From Reichenbachiella versicolor (GTDB lineage Bacteria > Bacteroidota > Bacteroidia > Cytophagales > Cyclobacteriaceae), in contig NZ_QFZQ01000008.1 of NCBI RefSeq assembly GCF_003171675.1, forward strand, positions 168,638-232,637: a stretch of 64,000 nt of DNA. The letters are read 5' to 3'. Numbering within the stretch: position 1 is the first letter of the stretch; the number at the start of each line of letters is the position of its first letter. The position numbers and the translations under genes were made by a program. The notes below the pieces were generated by a model. That model ran no database searches and was not told where the DNA came from. It saw only the letters and a program-made list of their open reading frames with translations. Below are positions 26,039 to 34,906 of this stretch, in pieces.

Positions 26039-26635
26039 ATGTTAAACTACAACAGCATTGCACCAATTTATGACCTGCTCAAAAATTGTGTTTTTGGTAA
26101 GCCCATTTTTAAGATTCAAAAAGCTCAGTTATCAGAGATTCAACAGGAGGACTTGGTGTTAGTTATTGGAGGAGGAACTGGGTATTTATTGGAACATTTA
26201 CATGCCAATGTTGACTATGTTGATTCCTCTTATAGAATGATAAGAAGTGCACAACGGAGAGACACTAGAAGCTCAGTTACATTTCATTGTTGTAGATTAG
26301 AAGAACTCAAACCGATTGTAAAGTATGACTACATCATCTCCGATTTTTTTCTCGATTTATTCAGTGACGAAGATCTAGCTAAAGTAATTGATCTAATAAA
26401 GTCAATGTTGAGAATTACCGGAAGATTAATTGTAAAAGACTTTGGAGTACCAAAAACATGCTATCAATCGTGGCTGTCCTACTCAATGCATACTTTTTTT
26501 AGGTTAACCACTCAGTTAAAAAGAAAGCGATTTGCCGACCTAGAAAGTGTCCTTTTGCGAAATGGTTTTAAGCTAAAAGATCAAGTTTTTGTAAGAAAAG
26601 GTTTTATTAATAGTTGGGTTTTTAGCTTAAGATAA
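26039..26635 (+). CDS. class I SAM-dependent methyltransferase
   Basis: 198 residues. N-terminal NYNSIAPIYDLL resembles the YDxxAxxYD start of UbiE/Methyltransf_11 enzymes; motif I is LVLVIGGGTGYLLEHL, then YVDSSYRMI as the acidic strand-2 end and YDYIISDFFLDLF as motif II. It begins 3 nt after the UbiA-like gene and 13 nt before the pseudouridine synthase, so it lies in an operon. Motif I has IGGGTG instead of xGxGTG, which is acceptable. Substrate unknown, perhaps the product of the UbiA-like neighbour. Confidence 0.7.
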   Translation: MLNYNSIAPIYDLLKNCVFGKPIFKIQKAQLSEIQQEDLVLVIGGGTGYLLEHLHANVDYVDSSYRMIRSAQRRDTRSSVTFHCCRLEELKPIVKYDYIISDFFLDLFSDEDLAKVIDLIKSMLRITGRLIVKDFGVPKTCYQSWLSYSMHTFFRLTTQLKRKRFADLESVLLRNGFKLKDQVFVRKGFINSWVFSLR

Positions 26636-26648
26636 TAGTTTAATTTGG

Positions 26649-27248
26649 ATGAAGCACAGACATTTTATTATTCATAAGCCTTCAGGATATCTTTCACAGT
26701 TTACACATCAACACCGTAAACGACGAAACAAAAAAATGCTTGGAGATATCAATGACTTTCCAGAAGGAACAATGTCAATAGGTAGGCTAGATGAAAATAC
26801 AGAAGGTTTACTGCTGTTGACCACTGACGGAAAAGTGAGCTATGAAGTGCGAGACAATAAAATCGAAAAGGAGTACTACGTTCAGCTGGATGGAGAAATC
26901 AATAATGAGTCAATAGCGCTCTTATCTGACTGTCCAAAGATTACAGTTAAAGGAAAAACCTTTAAACCTGCCCCATGTAAAGTTGAGAGAATTAACCCTC
27001 CATTATATCTGGGTGATGGTCATAAAATAAGAGATGAAAGGCATGGTGATACGTCATGGATTTCTATAACTATTTCTGAAGGTAAAAATCGACAGATTCG
27101 TAAAATGACAGCTGCAGTTGGTTTTCCAACATTGAGATTGGTTAGAATAAGAATTGGAAATATTTTTCTAGGTAAATTAAAGTCAGGAGAAGTTCAAGAA
27201 GTGGAAGACCTATTGGAACTTTGTTTCACTACTGAACCAAGTATCTAA
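26649..27248 (+). CDS. RsuA/RluE-family 23S/16S rRNA pseudouridine synthase
   Basis: 199 residues without an S4 domain, like RluE. Starts HFIIHKPSGYLSQFTH (the KPxG motif), catalytic Asp in GRLDENTEGLLLLTTDG, then EKEYYVQLDG and the C-terminal GKNRQIRKMTAAVGFPTLRLVRIRIG. It isomerises a uridine in rRNA; RluE acts at U2457 of E. coli 23S rRNA, and the same target is only inferred here. Start ATG 26649. Confidence 0.88.
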   Translation: MKHRHFIIHKPSGYLSQFTHQHRKRRNKKMLGDINDFPEGTMSIGRLDENTEGLLLLTTDGKVSYEVRDNKIEKEYYVQLDGEINNESIALLSDCPKITVKGKTFKPAPCKVERINPPLYLGDGHKIRDERHGDTSWISITISEGKNRQIRKMTAAVGFPTLRLVRIRIGNIFLGKLKSGEVQEVEDLLELCFTTEPSI

Positions 27249-27266
27249 TAATGAGGTTAGAAAAAG

Positions 27267-27722
27267 ATGAGCCATTTTCTCTACTTTATAAATCAACAGG
27301 AATATTCAATAGAGCAAAAAAAGCATCTAGAATCATTAATTATTAGCCGACGTTTAGGTCAAATTATATCCGTATGTGCGACTTTGGCTATATGGAGTAT
27401 GATAGCTGTTTGGATTGATTTAGTCTTGATGCCAATGATGCTCGTCTCGTTTATCACATCTCCAGAAGAGATCAATTATCCATTGACAATATTGATAGGT
27501 TGGACTTTTGTCAATGCATTCTTAAAGCTCACATTTATTAAATCAAGGCTTAGAAATGCTGTTTCATGGTTAGACGCTCTTATTGCAGTGTTTCCCTATG
27601 TAGGAGCAATATATCTTATGAAGCATTGGTTTGTTGGTGACCCCTTACTAAAAGCCACTAGTCTACACTATATCGATTACTGTAAAAATAGTGTAGTCAA
27701 TAAAATCAAATCCTTAATTTGA
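27267..27722 (+). CDS. hypothetical membrane protein
   Basis: 151 residues with three predicted TM helices (about residues 32-58, 68-92 and 105-122). No family recognised. It starts 18 nt after the pseudouridine synthase gene and probably ends that operon. Its 3' end overlaps the convergent glucokinase gene by 9 nt. Confidence 0.6.
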   Translation: MSHFLYFINQQEYSIEQKKHLESLIISRRLGQIISVCATLAIWSMIAVWIDLVLMPMMLVSFITSPEEINYPLTILIGWTFVNAFLKLTFIKSRLRNAVSWLDALIAVFPYVGAIYLMKHWFVGDPLLKATSLHYIDYCKNSVVNKIKSLI

Positions 27723-28460
27723 CATGTCAAGTGCATACATTGCGGCACCAATGATTCCTGCTTGATTTCTAAACTTAGCTACAGTGATAGGAATGTCTGC
27801 TGTCAAATATTTCTCGAACTTATCAAACTTTTTACTTATTCCACCACCAATTATAATATGATCAGGTGCTGTTACTCTATTGAGGTGATTCAAGAAGAAA
27901 TCAAACCGTTTTGCCCATTCCTCTAATTCTAAACCTTCTCTTTCTCTAGCTGAGTCAGCAGCATATTTTTCAATAGGTCGGCCATCAGTGTGAAACAAAT
28001 GCCCCAATTCGATATTGGGGATTAATTCACCATTGAAGAATAAACCGGATCCAAGCCCGGTACCAATAGTTACCATCATGACTTTTCCATTGAGACCAAT
28101 TCCAGCTCCCATTCTCATTTCAGCAACGCCAGCAAGATCTGCATCATTACCAACTACAAATTTTATCCCACCACAAGTTTTACTAAAAAGATCATCGATT
28201 TGAGTTCCAATCCATTCCTGAGCAATGTTGCCAGCTGTGAAGCATTTGCCTTCTTTAACTACGCTTGGAAAACTACAACCTACTGTACCTTTCCATTTAA
28301 AATGTTCGACGAGTTCTTTGACAGTTTTGGCAACTGCCTTAGGAGTAGCTGGTTGAGGTGTAGGAATTCTATGTCTATCTGTAATTAGTTGTCCATTTTC
28401 AACGTCTACTATTGCTCCTTTTATTCCTGATCCTCCTATATCTATTCCGAGTATTGTCAT
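27714..28460 (-). CDS. ppgK: ROK-family polyphosphate glucokinase
   Basis: 248 residues. Phosphate-binding [15 protein letters not shown] at the N-terminus, catalytic D106 in GNDADLAG, second phosphate motif [14 protein letters not shown], and [14 protein letters not shown]. The short length, absence of the ROK zinc motif (CxCGxxGC) and [10 protein letters not shown] segment match polyphosphate-glucose phosphotransferases, which use polyphosphate (and often ATP) to form glucose 6-phosphate. Donor preference cannot be seen from sequence. Convergent with the membrane protein gene (9-nt overlap). Confidence 0.8.
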   Translation of the reverse strand: MTILGIDIGGSGIKGAIVDVENGQLITDRHRIPTPQPATPKAVAKTVKELVEHFKWKGTVGCSFPSVVKEGKCFTAGNIAQEWIGTQIDDLFSKTCGGIKFVVGNDADLAGVAEMRMGAGIGLNGKVMMVTIGTGLGSGLFFNGELIPNIELGHLFHTDGRPIEKYAADSAREREGLELEEWAKRFDFFLNHLNRVTAPDHIIIGGGISKKFDKFEKYLTADIPITVAKFRNQAGIIGAAMYALDMSN

Positions 28461-28640
28461 GCGTTAAAAATGTTATTATACAAAAGGCAATCGCCCATTA
28501 GTTCTAGCTTCTCAACTCTTATATTGAGCTAAATATACAAACGTCATGTAAACGCTTATTTCAAATCTAATTAATTTTCAACCTATATAGAAGAGGTAGG
28601 TTTATCTTCGTTCATTACTTGGTTTTATTACCTTATCAAT

Positions 28641-30089
28641 ATGAAAAGCATCACATTTTTATTTTTAATTATATCAGCCTCATCATATGCACAAGAAAGT
28701 GATTATCTCAATGACTTCTTAAAACCTGATTTTCATGAAGGTAGACGTCAAGTATTCAGAGATAAAATGCCTAATAACTCAGTTGCAGTGTTTTTTGCTA
28801 ATCCAATTCGAAATCGATCTAATGATGTGGATTATGTTTATCACCAAGCTTCAAACTTCTTTTATTTGACAGGGTATAGAGAGCCAGGTGCGGTACTTTT
28901 ATTGTTTAAGGAATTTCAACATAGCGAAGAAATTGGTGAATATGATGAAATTGTTTTCTCCCAGACTTCTTTAAATAAACGACCTGTTTTCGATGGAGAA
29001 GTATTAGGGCCAGAAGGTGTAAAAAGTCTAGGGTTTGAAGCTGTTTTAGATGCTCAGAAGTTTGACAAGTTTGAAATTGATTTCTCAAAGTTTGATTTTG
29101 TACTTCAAGAGAAGTTTTTCAACGATGTTCGTGATAACCCATCAAACCCTGCTGATTTATTTAGTTTAATAGAGCAATTCAAAGAAAAGATTGAATCAGC
29201 AAAGAATCTTGAAATAGTGAGTGAGGGTGAATACAAAATGAGTGTCAATACAACTCGTATTCGAGAGATCATGACTGAATTGCGAGAAATAAAGCTCAAA
29301 GAGGAAATTGATATGTTGCGAAAAGCAATTGATATTTCTTGTATCGGCCAACGTGAAGTCATGAAAGGTCTGCATCCAGGGATGTCAGAATCTGAGATTC
29401 AAGGCATACATGAGTTCGTTTACAAAAAATATGGTGCAGAATATGAAGGGTATCCATCGATCGTAGGTGCAGGTCATAATGGATGCATACTGCATTATAT
29501 CAAAAATGATAAAATGAAGGTAAAAGATGATTTAGTATTGATGGATCTAGGAGCTGAATATCATGGATACACAGCTGATGTGACACGGACTATACCAGCC
29601 GATGGTAAATTCACAAAGGAGCAAGCCGCTATATATAATTTGGTATTGAAAGCTCAAGAAGCCGCTTTTAAGAATTGTAAACCAGGTAATACATTTAGTA
29701 AATCAGGTTGGATAGCTAGAGACGTTATCAATAAAGGTTTAGCTAAACTAGGCATCATAGAATCAGAAGACCATGAACACTTTTATTTTCCTCATGGTTT
29801 AAGTCATCATATTGGTTTAGATGTCCATGACCCAGGTCAGTATAAGAAATATGAAGAAAATATGGTCATTACTATTGAACCAGGAATCTACATTCCGATT
29901 GGAAGCGATTGTGATGAAAAATGGTGGGGTATCGCTGTTCGTATCGAGGATGATATATTGATTACTGAAGATGGGTATGAGCTTCTTTCAAATAAAGCAC
30001 CTAGAACAATAAAGGCAATAGAAGAGCTCATCGAACAAGACAATATTTTCAGTGAGTATGATTTACCTCCATTAAAAGGGCAATATTGA
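28641..30089 (+). CDS. secreted Xaa-Pro aminopeptidase-like M24 peptidase
   Basis: 482 residues. Sec signal peptide ending SSYAQ (cleavage about residue 17). AMP_N domain from about 25 to 160 (NFFYLTGYREPGAVLLLF), then the pita-bread M24 domain: LMDLGAEYHGYTADVTRTIP with the two metal-binding Asp, LSHHIGLDVHDPG with the metal His, ITIEPGIYIP and the last metal Glu in VRIEDDILITEDG. It is expected to be a dimetal exopeptidase releasing residues before proline in the periplasm or outside the cell. Confidence 0.88.
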   Translation: MKSITFLFLIISASSYAQESDYLNDFLKPDFHEGRRQVFRDKMPNNSVAVFFANPIRNRSNDVDYVYHQASNFFYLTGYREPGAVLLLFKEFQHSEEIGEYDEIVFSQTSLNKRPVFDGEVLGPEGVKSLGFEAVLDAQKFDKFEIDFSKFDFVLQEKFFNDVRDNPSNPADLFSLIEQFKEKIESAKNLEIVSEGEYKMSVNTTRIREIMTELREIKLKEEIDMLRKAIDISCIGQREVMKGLHPGMSESEIQGIHEFVYKKYGAEYEGYPSIVGAGHNGCILHYIKNDKMKVKDDLVLMDLGAEYHGYTADVTRTIPADGKFTKEQAAIYNLVLKAQEAAFKNCKPGNTFSKSGWIARDVINKGLAKLGIIESEDHEHFYFPHGLSHHIGLDVHDPGQYKKYEENMVITIEPGIYIPIGSDCDEKWWGIAVRIEDDILITEDGYELLSNKAPRTIKAIEELIEQDNIFSEYDLPPLKGQY

Positions 30090-30189
30090 GTTTATTAAAT
30101 TCTGGTAGTTTATCTATCATAAATAAGAGACTTGATCTAAGGTCTTTAATTGGTTTATCATTGCATGATGTCACATTGAAAATAGGAAA

Positions 30190-30489
30190 ATGAATTTTAA
30201 AACACCAATAGGAAGACTTAGAATAATGGCTATTGCCGAAGGAATTAGCTACCTGTTATTTGGCGTGACAATGCCAATGAAATATTTACTGGATATTCCT
30301 GAGCCAAACTATGTAGTGGGGATGGCTCATGGTTGGTTCTTTATTTTGTATATCTATTTATGTTTTCAAAACGCTTTGTTGCATCATTGGAGGAAAAGAG
30401 ATCTAGCTATAGGATTAGTAGCTTCTTTGATTCCTTTTGGTACTTTCTATGCTGATCAAAAGATCTTCAAACCAACGGAGATTAATTAA
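30190..30489 (+). CDS. DUF3817-family membrane protein
   Basis: 99 residues with three TM helices. RLRIMAIAEGISYLLFGVTMPMKYL, MAHGWFFILYIYL and LIPFGTFYADQKIF match the DUF3817 pattern (helix, conserved HG, and FGTF near the end). Function unknown. Stands alone; a hairpin follows at 30510. Confidence 0.75.
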   Translation: MNFKTPIGRLRIMAIAEGISYLLFGVTMPMKYLLDIPEPNYVVGMAHGWFFILYIYLCFQNALLHHWRKRDLAIGLVASLIPFGTFYADQKIFKPTEIN

Positions 30490-30509
30490 CCTTTTACTTT
30501 AAAATAAGA

Positions 30510-30535
30510 AGGCTCTGGGAACCACCCCAGAGCCT
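30510..30535. terminator. hairpin AGGCTCTGGG/CCCAGAGCCT
   Basis: Perfect 10-bp stem, 6-nt loop. The plus side lacks a T-run; read on the minus strand it is followed by TTCTTATTTT, so it may stop transcripts from both sides. Confidence 0.55.
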
Positions 30536-30691
30536 ATAACTCAAAACAAACCTAATCATTATCCTTGTCTAGTCAAGGTTACTTTTCTCTAATATTGAAT
30601 TGACTAAACTTGAGTAGCTTAATATCAATTCCTGTGCCAAAAGTGATTTATGAATACAAAATCTCTAATTTACTTGGTGACCTTTTCTATT

Positions 30692-31546
30692 TTAATACTC
30701 AGTCATTACACCCATTTTACCCGTAGAGTAGTCGCGCATTGCTTCCATAATTTCAGTTGTACTATTCATTACAAAAGGTCCATGTGATACCATAGGCTCA
30801 TCAATTGGTTCTCCTGATAAGAAAAGAATAACGGTTTCTTCGCTTGATTTGATTTCAATGCCCCCATCTTGATTATCAAATAAGACTAGCTGCTGATTTC
30901 CAACCTGATGATTATTGATAATACTTTTTCCTCTTAATTGATAAAGTAAGATGTTCCTATTTCCATAACTTGGAATAGAGACATTTCCATCTTTTCGCAT
31001 TTCTAAGGTAAACGCTTCAATATCAGTGATAGAATCAATTGGGCCAGTTATTCCCTTGTAATTCCCCGATACTATATTTACTCTAGTACCATCAGTTTCT
31101 ACAAAAGGAATTTCCTCTTTTGAAGCTGGCTGATATTTGGGCGTTGTCATTTTATGTTCAGCAGGTAGGTTGATCCAAAGTTGGATCATTTCAAGATTGC
31201 CACCTTCTTCAAAATATGATTGAGGAGCTCCTTCGCTATGGACGATTCCTCTACCAGCAGTCATCCATTGAACACCACCAGGTCCGATGACTCTCTCGTT
31301 TCCTAAAGAATCTTTATGACCAATATACCCTTGAAAAACGAAGCTAACAGGCTCAAATCCGCGGTGAGGGTGTGGGCCAATGTCCATTGGTTTCATACCA
31401 GGGGCTATATACTTAGGCTCCGCATAATGCAATAATATAAAAGGGCTTATTTGTTCGATAGGGCTTGAAGGAATAGGTTGACCTATTTCAATATTACCCA
31501 TCATTACTTTAGGTGTATTAATCACCTTTAATACTTTTCGTTGCAT
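30692..31546 (-). CDS. pirin family protein
   Basis: 284 residues, bicupin. The pirin_N metal-site signature is present: DIGPHPHRGFEPVSFVFQGYIGHKDS and GPGGVQWMTAGRGIVHSE, giving the three His and one Glu that bind Fe(II) in known pirins. Some pirins are quercetinases, others redox-sensing co-regulators; the sequence does not decide. An unusually good Shine-Dalgarno AGGAGGT lies 7 nt before the ATG. The gene follows a MarR regulator on the same strand, with an operator-like palindrome in the 54-nt gap. Confidence 0.9.
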   Translation of the reverse strand: MQRKVLKVINTPKVMMGNIEIGQPIPSSPIEQISPFILLHYAEPKYIAPGMKPMDIGPHPHRGFEPVSFVFQGYIGHKDSLGNERVIGPGGVQWMTAGRGIVHSEGAPQSYFEEGGNLEMIQLWINLPAEHKMTTPKYQPASKEEIPFVETDGTRVNIVSGNYKGITGPIDSITDIEAFTLEMRKDGNVSIPSYGNRNILLYQLRGKSIINNHQVGNQQLVLFDNQDGGIEIKSSEETVILFLSGEPIDEPMVSHGPFVMNSTTEIMEAMRDYSTGKMGVMTEY

Positions 31547-31560
31547 GCTTACCTCCTTTT
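31547..31560 (-). promoter_or_regulatory. strong Shine-Dalgarno site of the pirin gene
   Basis: Minus strand AAAAGGAGGTAAGC then ATG. Such a full AGGAGGT is rare in Bacteroidota, where most genes here show none; it suggests high translation once transcribed. Confidence 0.6.
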
Positions 31561-31568
31561 AACAGAAA

Positions 31569-31601
31569 TAAACGTATCGAAATAATATTTGTTGCAACAA
31601 C
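31569..31601 (-). promoter_or_regulatory. pirin promoter and MarR-type operator
   Basis: The palindrome TTGTTGCAACAA at 31589-31600 extends imperfectly to 22 bp (AATAGTTGTTG/CAACAAATATT on the minus strand). The second TTG of it (31597-31595) is 18 nt from TACGTTTA (31576-31569), a near-consensus promoter, so a bound dimer would cover the -33 box. The core TTTGTTnnAACAA also occurs before marR. Confidence 0.6.
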
Positions 31602-32053
31602 TATTTAGTTCGGGCTTTATCCAAAAGGTCGCTAAGTTGTTGGGCTTCTTCTTCCGAAAGCCCCATTGATTTGTCAGTAATTGCTTTCCCGTCTTCAATG
31701 AGTTTCAGTGCAAATTCGCGTCCTTTTTCCGTCATTTTAATTTCGACCATTCTACGATTAGACTCACTTAGACATCTATCTACCAAACCCAATTTGACTA
31801 ACTTATCTACTAGTCGAGTTACATCTGGCCCTTTATCCAACATTACTTCTTTGATCTGACCTGGAGAGATCGGTTCTGGGTATTTTCCATTTATGATGCG
31901 AAGTACGTTATAGTGTTGATGCTGGAGGTTAAACTTCTTAAGGTGGGATTTGAATACGTCACGAAAGTAATTAGAAGTGTATAAAATGTTGACCAAAGCC
32001 TTGGCACGATAACTTTCAAAACTGCTTGATTTAATATCTTCTGCTAATCCCAT
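31601..32053 (-). CDS. MarR-family transcriptional regulator
   Basis: 150 residues. Winged helix: YNVLRIINGKYPEPISPGQIKEVMLDKGPDVTRLVDKLVKLGLVDRCLSESNRRMVEIKMTEKG, with the wing at SNRRMVEI and flanking dimerisation helices. No conserved Cys of the OhrR type at the N-terminus, so the signal is probably a small ligand. The palindromes upstream of this gene and of pirin suggest repression of both. Confidence 0.88.
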   Translation of the reverse strand: MGLAEDIKSSSFESYRAKALVNILYTSNYFRDVFKSHLKKFNLQHQHYNVLRIINGKYPEPISPGQIKEVMLDKGPDVTRLVDKLVKLGLVDRCLSESNRRMVEIKMTEKGREFALKLIEDGKAITDKSMGLSEEEAQQLSDLLDKARTK

Positions 32054-32062
32054 TTGCTGAAT

Positions 32063-32103
32063 TTTGTTAAAACAAATATAATTCTATCGAATTCAAAGTA
32101 CAA
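32063..32103 (-). promoter_or_regulatory. marR promoter with overlapping operator
   Basis: Minus strand TTG (32103-32101), 20-nt spacer, TATATTTG (32080-32073): a full Bacteroidota promoter. TTTGTT-AA-AACAAA at 32063-32076 overlaps the -7 box and shares both half-sites with the palindrome before pirin, which fits autorepression. Confidence 0.6.
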
Positions 32104-32171
32104 TGAGTTTCAAAAAGTAAGGAGTTGTTGTAGAGTTGTCACTTATTTATCCTGTAGGTAGTAGTATTTTC

Positions 32172-32729
32172 TCAGCTTAAACTAGTTGGGCGTAGTGAAG
32201 TGCTTGAGAAAAGATAATCTTCTAGGATTTTTTCCAACCATGTTACTAATTCTTGTACTTCTATTTCCTCATCATCATGATCTGATACGAAAGAAAATAA
32301 TGTGAGAATCTGTCCAGCATCAAAAAATATATTAATCTCCCTTCTATATTCCTCAGTAGTTTCTTTGTCAGCAGAAGCAAAGCCTCCAATATGTTCGTCA
32401 GTACTTACTACAGAAGTTGCTTTCTTGAACTCAAAAGTCTCAATGACTTTTCCTTTTTTATCAGTTATTTCAAAGCATTTCTTACCGTAGTTGATAATAG
32501 TATAATCAGCATGCTTATTTCTCTTGTCGACCTCCATGAAATAGAAGAATAGAAGTGGGACAAGAAAGAGACTAAAACCTAAGTGAAGGAAAGTCAAAGC
32601 TACACAAGGAATTAAAAGAAACACGAATAGGACGTGTATACATCCATAATTCAGCTTTTTGTGATGCACTAATACTGTTTGCCCTTTCCTCTCAAGGAAA
32701 TAGCCATGTTTTTCAAGGAATCGGTTCAT
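32172..32729 (-). CDS. hypothetical membrane protein
   Basis: About 185 residues starting MNRFLEKHGYF (an ATG four codons upstream at 32741 is possible). Two adjacent TM helices at about residues 32-70, then a soluble domain with ITDKKGKVIETFEFKK and an acidic C-terminal helix. The membrane pair followed by a PH-like beta segment is reminiscent of small YdbT/bPH-type proteins but I do not recognise a family. Confidence 0.5.
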   Translation of the reverse strand: MNRFLEKHGYFLERKGQTVLVHHKKLNYGCIHVLFVFLLIPCVALTFLHLGFSLFLVPLLFFYFMEVDKRNKHADYTIINYGKKCFEITDKKGKVIETFEFKKATSVVSTDEHIGGFASADKETTEEYRREINIFFDAGQILTLFSFVSDHDDEEIEVQELVTWLEKILEDYLFSSTSLRPTSLS

Positions 32730-32808
32730 GGTAAAAATCAAGATAGTATAAATCTTGATTTAGAACATCATTCTAAACCTGAACCATTGGGATAATTCGA
32801 TCAATGCC

Positions 32809-33051
32809 CTATCTCAGTCGATATTCCCAATCTCTAGCGCGTTTTTGTGCAGCTATATAGGAAGCTTTTTCCTCAAGAATATAATGTGGTTCGCCTTGTG
32901 AAGTAAAATGGTAGTGCCCGCAGTGTTCACACAAATAAATGTTGATTGGTCCACTTCCTTTTGGGTGGTTGAAGTGAATATGATTTTCGATTAATGCCTC
33001 CTCAGCAAGCTCTTCAGTTTCGTGACATTTCTTACCAGTGATGCATTTCAT
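32809..33051 (-). CDS. small zinc-ribbon-like protein
   Basis: 80 residues. Cys and His are arranged as MKCITGKKCHE at the start and YLCEHCGHYHFTSQ in the middle, a likely single zinc site (CxxxxxC...CxxCGxxH). The C-terminal half is a charged helix (EKASYIAAQKRARDWEYRLR). It resembles C-terminal zinc-ribbon small proteins of Flavobacteria-like genomes, function unknown, possibly nucleic-acid binding. Confidence 0.6.
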   Translation of the reverse strand: MKCITGKKCHETEELAEEALIENHIHFNHPKGSGPINIYLCEHCGHYHFTSQGEPHYILEEKASYIAAQKRARDWEYRLR

Positions 33052-33104
33052 CGGCTAATATTTTTCAGTTATTATCCAGAATTCACGTTAAACTACTGTT
33101 GGAA

Positions 33105-33791
33105 TTACTTTTGTTTGGACTTTTTGTTTTTGTATGTCCCAAATTCTTCTTCCATAGTAAATATTGCTGATCTGAAAAGCTCATAGACCCTAAAGAATCT
33201 ATAGTGATTTTCATAGGGTGAATCCTTAATTGTTTTGTTCACCTCCATGTCACGGAATTGATTCTGAAACTTTGTGAAAATGTCCTCTCCTACTCGTGTT
33301 CTTTTTGTAAAACCTAAAGGTAAAAGTCCCATCATTACTCCTGGAGCTCCATTAAGAACTTCGATTTGATTGGCTTCGATAAGATTGTGATCTTCCAGTC
33401 TTTCGGAAATTTCATCAATGAATGAACCAAATAAACTTTGATGCTCGAGTACTGGATTATCGAATTTAAGTCTTGTGGTATAAAATAATACACTTTCAAG
33501 GGTAGCTAGCATGCCTTCTACTCCTAGTGCACGATTATTCCAACGGGCTTCATTTTTAGTAACAAGGTTGTTAAGTGATAACTCTACAAATACCCGAATA
33601 TCCTCAATACTCAGTTCAGTGGATTTGATCAAGTGTGAAATTACAGGTACCCAAAAATAGGTTTGGCTGGAGGTTAATATTACCTCTACCTTGTTTTTCA
33701 GTTCATCATCAAGATAATAGGAGTTAGTAAAACATAAAATGCCAAATTCCTCTAGGGTCAACATCACTTCGGCTTCATTCGATTGGCTCAT
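33105..33791 (-). CDS. hypothetical cytosolic protein
   Basis: 228 residues, mainly helical, no signal peptide or TM helix and no motif I recognise. The C-terminus is basic (TYKNKKSKQK). It lies 53 nt upstream of the zinc-ribbon gene on the same strand and may share its transcript. Amino-acid composition is like its neighbours, supporting a real gene. Confidence 0.55.
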   Translation of the reverse strand: MSQSNEAEVMLTLEEFGILCFTNSYYLDDELKNKVEVILTSSQTYFWVPVISHLIKSTELSIEDIRVFVELSLNNLVTKNEARWNNRALGVEGMLATLESVLFYTTRLKFDNPVLEHQSLFGSFIDEISERLEDHNLIEANQIEVLNGAPGVMMGLLPLGFTKRTRVGEDIFTKFQNQFRDMEVNKTIKDSPYENHYRFFRVYELFRSAIFTMEEEFGTYKNKKSKQK

Positions 33792-33944
33792 GTAATCTAT
33801 AATTCAGTGAAAAATGCAAAATAAATGATAGCCAGTCAATATTGAAGGACTCTATCGAAAAATGGATAGTAAAATATTAGGAATAGTTTAACGAAGTGAC
33901 ATTTTTTCTTTCATTGCCTATTTTAAAGTTATTCATTTAAACAA

Positions 33945-33972
33945 AAAAGCTGATTTAATAAAACCAGCTTTT
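33945..33972 (-). terminator. terminator of the SDR-NTT-ThuA unit
   Basis: AAAAGCTG (33945-33952) and CAGCTTTT (33965-33972). On the minus strand the hairpin is followed by TTTTTTG. Confidence 0.7.
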
Positions 33973-34001
33973 CAAACTCTACTTCAACTTGTAATTAGGA
34001 G

Positions 34002-34757
34002 TTAATCCTGTGCACCTACATATTTCAGCGCGTTTGCTACTAGTTTTTTATAAGATGGGTTTTCAAATGCTCCTTTAGAGAAGCCAGGCATGATATATAC
34101 GACTTTGGAGTTGTTATATTTTTGAGTCCAAGCGATAGAAGGTGCTACGTCAGTATCATCTGAAGTTAATAATGAGGTGATACCATTTCTCATATAGATC
34201 TTACCGTAATATGTGTCGGTTAATGTAAAATCTGATATTCCAGCTGTGATTGGATGTTCAGGGTCTACGATTTTAATATCTACTGTCTTTTCAGGATAAT
34301 ATTTTGAGACTTTAGACTTGTCTTTGGTGTGACTTCTTAAGAACCACTTACCTCCAACCAATTCGTGATATTCATCCCAATCTGGTTGAGATGAAAGCGT
34401 AAAATGAAGAAATACCATACCGATACCAGCATCAGTTAGATCCATGTAAAGTTTCTTATTCCTCTTCAACTCTGGGTATCTTTTATTTTGGTCAAAGAAT
34501 AGGATCGCATCGTATTTCTCTTTGATTTCGTCAATTTTCATAGCGTATAGGTGAGCATTGAGCATCAAGTCAACGTCTACGCCTTTCAAACTTTCGCACA
34601 TTTTCTCGAATGCTGGAGAGTCATAGTGATGTCCACCTCTGACTACAAGTACAGACGTCTTAGAGCCTTTAGATTTTGGTGTTTTAGCTTCTAGGGTTAG
34701 TGTTGAGAATAATAGTATTACTATTAGACTTAAAGTCGTTTTCAATATTTCTTTCAT
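34002..34757 (-). CDS. secreted ThuA-domain protein
   Basis: About 251 residues starting at ATG 34757 (MKEILKTTLSLIVILL), which gives a clean Sec signal peptide ending LTLEAKT; an upstream ATG at 34787 would add ten basic residues. The mature part is a class I glutamine amidotransferase-like ThuA fold: SVLVVRGGHHYDSPAFEKMC, KYDAILFFDQNKR, GIGMVFLHFTLSSQPDWDEYHELVGGKWF and VDIKIVDPEHPITAG. ThuA proteins act in disaccharide uptake and, in recent work on related families, on 3-keto-sugars. Third gene of the unit with the SDR and the nucleotide transporter. Confidence 0.8.
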   Translation of the reverse strand: MKEILKTTLSLIVILLFSTLTLEAKTPKSKGSKTSVLVVRGGHHYDSPAFEKMCESLKGVDVDLMLNAHLYAMKIDEIKEKYDAILFFDQNKRYPELKRNKKLYMDLTDAGIGMVFLHFTLSSQPDWDEYHELVGGKWFLRSHTKDKSKVSKYYPEKTVDIKIVDPEHPITAGISDFTLTDTYYGKIYMRNGITSLLTSDDTDVAPSIAWTQKYNNSKVVYIMPGFSKGAFENPSYKKLVANALKYVGAQD

Positions 34758-34906
34758 TTTATTTCTTTTTAGAGCTATCATATACATGACAGCGGTTTTT
34801 TATTTACCGTATGATTGATCGTATTTTGAAAAAATGATTTGGGTTACGGTTTGAATTATCAGATGTCAGCCTGTAGCTAAAATCTAACAATGACAATTTT
34901 CAAGGT

